Below, one piece after another: positions 36,881 through 45,395 of a DNA stretch of 64,000 nucleotides. The position numbers were made by a program, and so were the translations under genes. The stretch covers positions 2,354-66,353 of the forward strand of contig MNCI01006170.1 of NCBI GenBank assembly GCA_015680685.1, in the 5' to 3' direction. The stretch comes from Gnetum montanum. Lineage: Eukaryota; Streptophyta; Gnetopsida; Gnetales; Gnetaceae. How positions within the stretch are numbered: position 1 is the stretch's first letter; each line of letters starts with the position of its first letter. The notes under the pieces are model-generated. The model saw only the letters and a program-made list of their open reading frames with translations, ran no database searches and was not told the DNA's origin.

Positions 36881-38880
36881 GCCATCCATGCTAACCATAT
36901 AAGTGGCTCCTTAGTTTTTCATCTTTTTGTTTTACACATTTTTTGTTCTACAACTTTTTGTTTTACACATTTTTTATTTTACATCTTCTTGTTTTCATGT
37001 TATTAATCTTTTCTAATTTTTTTTTACACCATCATTAATACATTTTCTATTTGTTGAATATTTTACACTTTCTTTTATATTTCTTTCATTTTGGTATGAT
37101 TTTCTAACTTTTTGTTAATAAGTGCCAGGTACAATGGTAATGCGTTGCTTGATGGTGATATGTACTATTTTGTTATTTGATTATTGATGTCTAGATTCTA
37201 GCTTTAAATTTCATTATAGATGATTAGGATATGGGTTCATTTTCATGCAACAAGAAATGAGTCCATAGCATCCACCCATCCATAAACTCTATGGTTTTTC
37301 TTGTTCTAGAAATGTGAAGTCCCTTTTTCATTAATAAAACTTTAACAAATTTATAATTTTGGTACTTTTTGGAATTGGAAATAATTCAAATGTTTGAATA
37401 GGGTGTGACTTCAAGGGGATTCAATATTCTTTGTGCCTTTCTGTTTGCCTAGTGCATGTGTGCTTTCATGGATTTCTTACCATTCCATGTTGACCAATAA
37501 AAGGAATTTAAATATGTCTTTGCATGGTATGGTTCTCATAAAAAATCATGGGAATTCAAAGCACACCCCTTAGACAAACTAAATGCATGTCTTTGCATGG
37601 TTTGGTTTCCATTTCAAAAAAAAAAATCGATGGGAATTCAAAGCACACACCTTAAACAAAATAAACGAGCTACAGGCACTAGTTATGGGACCAGAAAGAC
37701 ATGTTACCCATGCCTAAAGGTCCCCTCTAACTAAGGTCCTTTCTCACTTCCTACTTCTCTTTTCTTATTTAATAAGGAATGGTGGTTGTTCTATGGATGC
37801 ACTCTTATATCTCAAGGGGATGGACTAGTCTTAGAATGGAAATGCAAAGTCACTGAATGAGGTTGATTTTGTTCTAGAATAATGATGAATTTTATCAAGT
37901 CATTTAACCATAAAATTGATAAGGGACTTCATGTGATCTTAATTAGGAATTCCAGTCCACTCTCTCTCATCCATCTATGCTTTTCATGTGTCACCTCATT
38001 ATCGATTCATGTTCTTGTTTGATGTCCTAGTTTGATGTATTAAAATTCTTAGGTAGTTTCTTCTACGTTATTGTACTTAGCCTTCTATAACCATTAATCA
38101 TCCATGGAGTCCACAAACTCTTTGATTTGAAGTTATGCAAGGGCACAAAAGGCCTATGACTACTTTGGGAAGGTTCCACTTGTATATCTTTTCATGGGGT
38201 TAGTTAAGTTCTTTACCCTTAGACACTCTTATAATCAAATCCTTTTGTTTACCTCATCAATGGCATCCAATTATGCACATCTTCACAAAATTTTTTAGTG
38301 AACTTTCCTTTTTATTGTTGTGAATGCTTACACCCTCTTCAAATATTTTCTTTTGTAGTACTTTTTCAAATTTAATGGACTACTTATCGATTTTACCTTA
38401 TCTATTAGCCTTCCTACTAACACTCCCAAAGGAATCAAGCTACCATAATCAAAACCTAGCTTAGTGTAACCATTGACGAGACAAGGCATTTAATAGTTAT
38501 GTGTTATACATTGCATACTAACTCATGATTCTATTGTGATTGCAGTGGGAAGCATAGACTAGCAATGGGACTATCTTCATCAAGAATGATGTGGCAGTAT
38601 CACATGATGAGGATCATTCATGATCACTGGCTCTTCTCTCACACTCTTCAGTTGCCAAGAGGGATGGATGTTAGTTCTACCTAGGATGTTCACTTCTCTT
38701 ATCATGAGCAACCAAATTTGTAAAATATTATAACTCTGTACACTTGGGCACTCAGAGCCTATTTTTTCCATCTGAGTCAGTTTGCATGTTAGTCAATAAT
38801 CCCATACCTTTCCAATATTTTGTAAGGAACTTGTTCCTCCTCTTCTTCACTCAAGGATGAGTTTTCATTCAGTCATGGAT
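36880..38880 (+). other. 3' UTR of element C with retained splice acceptor
   Basis: A T-rich tract (36910-37080) is followed by CATCCACCCATCC, the conserved motif CAGAAAGACATGTTACCC...AAAGG (37692-37721), and two copies of GGGAATTCAAAGCACAC (37550-37660). At 38516-38545 a TACTAAC branch-site word and GTGATTGCAG reproduce the accessory-ORF acceptor of element D almost exactly. Only about 340 bp of unrelated sequence follows before the polypurine tract and LTR, so the accessory ORF has been lost or replaced. Confidence 0.65.
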
Positions 38881-38883
38881 GTA

Positions 38884-39737
38884 TGATGATTCATGTTCTT
38901 ACATGATTCAATATCAGATACTTGATATCGAAGCCGCGACATTAGATACTCAATGTCAGAGCCTTGAACATGATGTTAGATATTTGATATCATGGGGTAG
39001 GCACTGGCCTATAAATATAGTGCTTAGGCTCACAATTTTGAGTTAACTTTTCATAGTTTTTCAATTAGAGTAGTGATGCTCTTGTAGTTTATTTTCTCTA
39101 GAGTTAGAATATTTTCCAAGTGCCCACAACAGTAGTCTGAGTGTGTACAGATCTTTGTTTGAGCATTGATGTACCTAAGCACAATAGTGTGACAAGAATA
39201 AAAATGAACCCCTTTGATAATCCTTGCAACACTGAGAATAGATTAATGTTTCCTTTAATGCACTTTACTTTAATGCATTTAAATTAAGAATATAATTTTT
39301 AATTATTAATAAACACAAGCACAACCACTTTGAGCATACATATAGTATTTGGTAACCCAACAACACTTAACATTTGGTAGCCTAGAAGCACTATATGTGT
39401 TTAGGATGTGTCCAAGAAAGTGGAATGAGTACTTGTGTTAGGCTAGCTAGGTAGTGAATGAATTAGATCTTAAATTACTCTACCTTTCATTCTTGTTGTA
39501 GGTGGCTAAACATATAAAACATAAAATGAGAAAAATCATGTACCTCAATTACACTTAAACCATACCCTTGAGCTTGACAAGTGTAGTTGGAAAGACAACA
39601 AACTTTTTTAATGTCATTTCACTTCCTAGAAGAACTAGTGCACTGGAGAACTATAGGTCCATGGAATTCAATTAAATCATGTGTGAATGCCTTAGTGATT
39701 CGTATGGTTAGGTGTAGGGGTACATCACCACTCATCA
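38884..39737 (+). repeat. 3' LTR of element C (854 bp)
   Basis: It begins TGATGATTC after TCATGGATGTA and ends CACTCATCA. U3 holds GATATC/GATACTTGATATC-type repeats (38910-38995), then the TATA box TATAAATA (39010-39017). AATAAA-like signals follow in R. No primer-binding site follows. Confidence 0.85.
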
Positions 39738-40188
39738 ACTTATAAGCTCTCATCATCTTGTTGTCAATGTGATACTCTTCTATTACAAGTCCTAACCAAG
39801 TCCTACCTATAATAGCTTGTAGTAGGGATGAAGTTGCTCTATCATGTGCTTGAGCAACATTATCTATATGGTCTATCCATCAGAGGTATTCATTTTGGTT
39901 AAAGATAAATATAAATTTTTACTAGAAAGGATCATCATGAGTGTATGTGACTTAAATCCATTGGGGTCTTTCTTATGTTTCTTGTTCCATAGGTTGGGTT
40001 TCATCTTCATTTTGGGTTAATCTTGGGATTTTTAGTTTGTGCAAGGAAGCCATATTAATAATTGATGATGAGTGTTCCTTTAACAATATAATAATAGTAT
40101 AAAAATATTTTAATAATAATAACTACAATGATCATGTATAATTACAACTACTTCTAAAACTTAACAACTTTCTTAGCAATGATATTAA
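39738..40188 (-). pseudogene. N-terminal coding remnant of minus-strand element E
   Basis: Downstream of LTR E and its eroded primer-binding site (40188-40172), a frame starts at ATG 40053-40051 (MASLHKLK) and runs, with four stops, to 39738, where LTR C cuts it. The protein words (ERPQWI, NQNEYL, RTWLGLVIEEYHI) do not match the MSSS-type gag starts here, so it may be a different gag type or another ORF. I do not recognise it. Confidence 0.4.
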
Positions 40189-40497
40189 TGATGAACAATG
40201 GATATGACCCATGTCCAACCATAAGAATCTACAAGCATACATAATAGACCCTATTTTAATCCATGGAAGGGATAGGCAATACATCTAAGAGTAGTATGGG
40301 TAAATCATAAGTTGTTATCTTCTTGGTCATGTTTATGTTAAGCTCATGATGGAAGGTTTAATGTGATTAAGACACATGCTCAATAACATTGTTTGGTCCA
40401 TATTAACAAACAATAGAAATCTTCCTAGGTACAATCAATATATGCTCATTCAAGATTTTATCTTTCTCTTGGATTCATGCATTAACTGTTGGGCAAT

Positions 40498-41352
40498 TGA
40501 TGGGACGCGATATCGCATGGGCTGCAATATCGCGTCCGTCGTGATATCGCATCCCCCACGATATCACGTACACAATATCACATCTTCCCTATGATATCGC
40601 GTACACGATATCAAAATCCACCGCAATGTCTATAAATAAGAAGTGGCTCTCCCTTATTTAACATCCTAGTTTAGATTGTAGTGAAACTTTGGTAGTTTAA
40701 TCCCTCCAGAGTTAGATTATTTTTCCGTGTCTGCCCGCAGTGTGGTGAATGTAATTGTACGACATTCTTTATTCGAGTGTGACGTACTTGGACACGCACA
40801 TGATCAGAAATAAAGATCAAGATTACTTCATCATTGCAGCATTCACTTTGTTATTTATTTATTTGTTTGTTTGTTATTTATTATTTTCTCTCTCATCCTT
40901 ATCTCCTAGTAACGTAGAATGAGTATGACTTGATTATGGGCATTTAAGTGTGATTACTTGGTAACCCAGTGGTGTACCTAGGATCTATGCTTGGTAATCC
41001 CAGTGGTAGTTTTGCACGAAGTCCAAGATGTGTATGGATAATCAAGGAACTGATGCTCATCGCACTTAGGCTAGATTAGATTCTCTTACCTTTTCTCCTA
41101 ACTTAGCTTAGTTAATATTATCTTCCATTACCTTTAGGAGTAGCATTAGATTAGGAACACATCATACACATCACTCTGGACTAAATCATACATGAAAAAT
41201 ATAATACTAGTCCATGTGGGAAGACAACAAACTGTGACCTAAGGACAACTGTCTAGGTGCCACAACTAGTCCGTCTGTGGAGTTCGACCGAATCGTGCAT
41301 GAGAACGCTCGTATTCATATGATTGAGTGTAGGGGTATCTCGCCACTCATCA
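40498..41352 (+). repeat. 5' LTR of element D (855 bp)
   Basis: Termini are TGATGGG and CTCATCA. U3 has six to seven copies of GCGATATCGC-type palindromes (40505-40615), many spoiled by C-to-T or G-to-A changes. TATAAATAAG lies at 40631-40640 and a polyadenylation-like AATAAAG near 40812. It is collinear with the 3' LTR without visible large gaps. Confidence 0.92.
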
Positions 41353-41353
41353 T

Positions 41354-41374
41354 TGGCGCCATTGCTAGGGATAG
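41354..41374 (+). other. Primer-binding site of element D
   Basis: TGGCGCCATTGCTAGGGAT begins two bases after the LTR. It matches the complement of the plant tRNA-Asp(GUC) 3' end (TGGCGCCGTTGCCGGGGAT) with three transitions. It is the best-preserved primer site in the window. Confidence 0.85.
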
Positions 41375-41483
41375 TGCTAGTTATCTAGATTAGTTATATC
41401 ATACAAGGTAATTGTATAGAACTTAACGATATATCTCTTAGAAAGAAGTAATTATAAAAAGTCACATAAATTCACATACAATA

Positions 41484-43462
41484 ATGCCTCTCCTACAAGA
41501 GCACGATAATGCCACACTTAGTGAGGAAGTTCATTGGAGAACCAAAAAACTATATAATGATGAAGATTGGAGTATACAACCTAAAGTGGGAGTTTCTTAT
41601 AAGCATGAACAAAAACAACGTCATCGTAACACATGAAAGCCAACTTACCTGATGACGATAATCCCCCATTGGCCACTACAAACCTAACGCAAATACAAGA
41701 GGCTATTCGAATCTCATGTAGGCATCGTAAAGAGAGCCATCTACCCAGGCTCGATTTAAATAACTTTCCTAAATTTTCAAGAGCCTATGAATTAGATCCG
41801 CATCAACATTTACAAGCCTTCTACGATGCCTGCACATGGAATAACATTGACAATGGATGGCAAAAACTTAAGCTCTTCCCTATGACACTTGTTGACCAAG
41901 CAAAAGTATGGTATCAATCATTAAAAACAAATTCAATATGATGCTAGTCAACAATGGTAGAAGCCTTTAATGAAAAATATCAAACCTATGCAAGAGTGTC
42001 AGCCTTGAGGAAACAAATCCAAGGATGGAAACAAGCAAAACATGAACCCTTGGACATGGCCTTAGAAAGATATTATGCATTGTTAAACAACTATCTAGGC
42101 CATGGGTTTTCTAAGGAAAGGCTAATGTACCATATCATTGATGGGCTACATAAGGAAATAAGAGAGACCTTAAGAATGTATGCCCAAGGTCAACTATACG
42201 AACCATGAATCAATCAAGTCCAAGAGCTTATTAAGCAGGTAGCAAAAGAATACGGAGAATTAGCTCGATGGGAGAGTGTTGAAAAATATCAACAAGACCA
42301 AAATATTAACTCAAGAAAGGTCCATGATCATAACAAGGAGAGATCAAAAAATCTCAAGGTGGACACATCATCTTTGCCAATACAACAATCGTTAGAAGAA
42401 GTCGAGGCAAAGATCAATAAGATGTTGGAATGGATGTATCAAAAGTGTGGAGCATATATCAACAACATTGGAGATAGAGTTCTAACAACCCAAGAAGCAG
42501 GACGAAATAGTAGACAATTGGAAAGAAGGGATAAGGAGAACAAGAGCTCAACTACTAATCATTCGTATGAATGCAACATATGCTTGTACGATCACCCCAA
42601 GGGTCAATTCCTGATATTGTTACACTTACATGAGCATTGGGGAAATACACTACATCCAGAGTTCGTACAGAGATACTATGTTTGATCACAGTGGCAACAA
42701 TCCCAGTCGTGGGGGAGATCACCACTAAACTAGAGGCACCCTTCATATCTTCCAAATCCAAACACTTATCAAGTTCAACATCCTGTTTCTCCATTTGGGC
42801 CAACATACTCTATCTCACCACAATACCATTCTCCACAATACTATCAACCCATGCCTCCAACACAACCACCACCTTGTGCACCTTATACTCCTAACTTTCA
42901 ACATTCTCATCCTTTTCCTTCTTCCACAATGCCACCAACTATTCCTAATGTACCTGCACCATTGCAACAACCCATGAACAACACTTGTGCTACTACTACT
43001 AACAGTAATGCATAGCCTCCTCAACATCAAAAGCGTCCTTTCTTTAAACATGACCATAAGAAGGGACAACATAATTCAGAGGCCACTACATCTTCCAACC
43101 TAACACAAGTCCCACATTGTGGTGCATCCTTATCTTCGAGTCCAACGTCTCATGTACCTTCATCAGGGCCACCAACTAACACTTCAACAACCATACGGCC
43201 CAATGAACACAACCATGGGAGGCATCATCCTAATCCTTGCATACCATCTAACGGTCCCAAACATCATAGTGGGTCAACTAATTATCCAGGAACTACATCA
43301 TATAAAGTGCCCCACTATGCTTATTATAATCAAGTGTGTGAACCCTAATGGGGTAAGTATGGACCTGTTCCAATACTTCCAACATGCAAGGATCCTCATC
43401 CTTCATTTATTAATCCTTGCCATCCTCAACTGATTAGTTATGGGGGATATCCCCCATTCTAA
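41484..43462 (+). pseudogene. gag pseudogene of element D
   Basis: It starts at ATG 41484 (MPLLQEHDN); the N-terminal word EDWSIQPKVGVSY matches gag of H and B1. After one frame change near 41632 the rest (41633-43462) stays in a single frame. Stops lie near 41939, 42206, 42683, 43013 and 43346, with no further shifts. The gag core (LDLNNFPKFSRAY, HLQAFYDACTW, KLKLFPMTLVDQAKVWYQSL) is followed by QGWKQAKHEPLDMALERYYAL and HIIDGLHKE. The zinc-knuckle-like CNICLYDHPKG lies at about 42570-42603. A Pro/Gln/Tyr-rich C-terminal tail ends YGGYPPF. The next element is 3' UTR, not protease. Confidence 0.8.
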
Positions 43463-44840
43463 ATAACAAGTAGGGTTAATAAATATTTTTCATTTTCTTT
43501 AATTTTACAACTTTTTGTTTACCAGTTTTTCATTTTTTGACTTTTTGTTTTATCTTTTTATCTTTTTGTGTGTTTGTCTTTTTCCATTTTTTTAAGTAAT
43601 CTCATCTACAAATAAAACACTCATGTGGATCGTTGGTTGAGGTGTGTTCTATGTTATTAATTCATGAGTGATCAATTATTTGGACAGTGAGCCAATTACA
43701 CCCACTCATCCATTCTACAAATAAAGAGGTTTTGTTCAAGGGTACAGTGATATTCTTGAAATTGTTAAAACTTAAAATCAATTTTGTGTTCATTGTACCC
43801 AGAATGAAGAAGGATGGACCAAGAGGGAATGATTAGGGTGTGACATCAAGGGGACTTGCGGATTCTCTTTGGTGACCTCTATGGGAGTTATCATGTAACA
43901 TGGTTGTACTAAGATCCTTGTAAATCTAATGAAAAATAGGAGTAAGAGTAATCAAAAAGGGCACTCAAAAATCAAAAGTTGTTCTAGGGGGTTCCACTGG
44001 AAAGACATGCACCCATTCTTGAAGGTTGACGACTTCTCTAGATTCATTTTCAAAAAAAGAAAAGAAAAAAAAAACACAAAGTGCCATAAAACAAAAATCA
44101 CTCCTCCCTTGAACTAAATGCCAAGGATCGTACGCCTTCTTATTATGATACTCTCATAGTTGCTCAGCATGGGATGAAACAATGTGATGTCACTAATTAG
44201 AGGAATGGACTTGGTCCTGATCTTGGAATGATGGATTAATGACACTTTAATCATGATTTACACACAGGATTCACTGTGCCTTGGGTCAATTACCTCATGT
44301 CCCAATTTCTACGATCCCTTTCTATACTTCGTCTCATCTCACTGTTCGGGTAATTGTTGTTCGTGTTCTGTGTAGCATAGAATTTTCATCTCATTCAGGT
44401 GATATTTACATGTTTGTGTTTTGTGGAGTTAGTGCAGATTACATTTAACCCTTATAGTGCCCATGGACACTTTAAGTGTGGTTACACAAGGGAATTATAT
44501 GTTGAAACCTGCTTTGGGAAGGATCCACTTGTGTAATTCTTGTGATTCTCACTTACGACATCGCTCACACATACAATTTCTTACCCTCAGCTTAATTTCT
44601 CAATAATTTTTTTTCCTTATTATTATCCCTCTAAATTTTAACGTTTCAATGTACCATTACATTCCCTTTTTTCTTAATCGCCAAATTTTTATTGCTAAAG
44701 TTCACATCATTATCATTAGGAGTGCCTCTCTAATCAATGAAATTACCCTAGGAAATCTTAATACTTATCAATTTCCTCAATATTTAACATTAATTTCAAG
44801 AAAAATCATTAAAAATTTGATATTTTCATGTGTCTCACAT
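43463..44840 (+). other. Post-gag 3' UTR-like region of element D
   Basis: It corresponds to the region that follows integrase in C and G: the T-rich tract (43480-43600), CCCACTCATCC, GGGTGTGACATCAAGGGGAC, one conserved motif (GGAAAGACATGCACCCATTC, 43999-44026) and CTGCTTTGGGAAGGATCCACTTG (near 44508). Pol has therefore been cleanly removed between the end of gag and this region. Unit B1 has the same arrangement. Confidence 0.7.
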
Positions 44841-44849
44841 TAGTAGGGC

Positions 44850-44930
44850 CACGATATTGCGTCCCACGTGATATTGCATACGTGATGCATCGTATGCAAT
44901 ATCGCATCCTATTTTCCTATAAATAGGTAC
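44850..44930 (+). promoter_or_regulatory. Internal promoter of element D
   Basis: CACGATATTGCGTCC, then a 13 bp perfect inverted repeat (GATATTGCATACG at 44870-44882, CGTATGCAATATC at 44891-44903), then CCTATAAATAGG (TATA box 44918-44925). The palindromic words are of the same type as in U3 of D's own LTRs (GATATCGCATACG). The rest of the sequence is not LTR, so this is not simply a third LTR. It lies about 470 bp upstream of the accessory ATG and would drive a transcript containing only that ORF. Confidence 0.65.
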
Positions 44931-45175
44931 CCCTACCGCAACACTTAGCATCATTTTGCCATTTATGCGGGGGGAGTTTTTGAAATTTTTCTCTGTGACT
45001 TGCAATTTTGTGACACTTACTTTTTCACTCATATCTTGCTCACTGGTGCTCCAATTTTAATTCTGTTTGAACCTATTTGAACCTGGAGTGTTTAGTTTAG
45101 TCGTGGGGAAGAGACACTTGCCAAAAAGTGCCTAAATTTTTTGAAATTTATCATCACCCAAAGGACATCAATTAG

Positions 45176-45394
45176 GGTAATTAACACTAACACTTATAAT
45201 AATTGTGCCAAAAATCATATGACCTTAGATACACCGGGAGATTAAAATGGAAACCACCTAAGTCACAAGACCCATTATTACAATTTTTGGGCACGATCAC
45301 ACATTATAACATGAGATCTTTAATTAAGACAAGCAGTAAGGTATAACTTGACTTTAAAAACAACCTTACTAACGCTTGACCCATGTGATTGCAG
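45176..45394 (+). other. Probable intron in the accessory leader of element D
   Basis: The acceptor is strong: a TACTAAC branch-site word (45368-45374), a gap of about 20 bases and GTGATTGCAG ending at 45394, one base before GATGG. The proposed donor TTAGG|GTAATT at 45176 is conserved by position in B2 (AAGGGTAATG) and B1 (AAGGATAAGT). The resulting intron of about 219 nt would be normal for a plant. The ORF begins at the first ATG of the following exon. Confidence 0.6.
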
Positions 45395-45395
45395 G

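Larger units (their letters stand above)
34480..39737 (+). mobile_element. Element C: Ty3/gypsy (Athila/Tat-like), 5'-truncated
   Basis: It comprises RT (from the middle of the domain), RNase H, integrase, 3' UTR and 3' LTR in normal order. The 5' LTR, gag and protease are absent; the left edge abuts the truncated minus-strand LTR of F, so the truncation probably came with a deletion or rearrangement. Its right LTR cuts the minus-strand gag remnant of element E. Confidence 0.85.

Noticed and set aside
44850-45180. A third LTR inside element D
   Set aside because: Only the palindromic words and TATA box resemble the LTR. The TGATG/CATCA ends and R-U5 sequence are absent.
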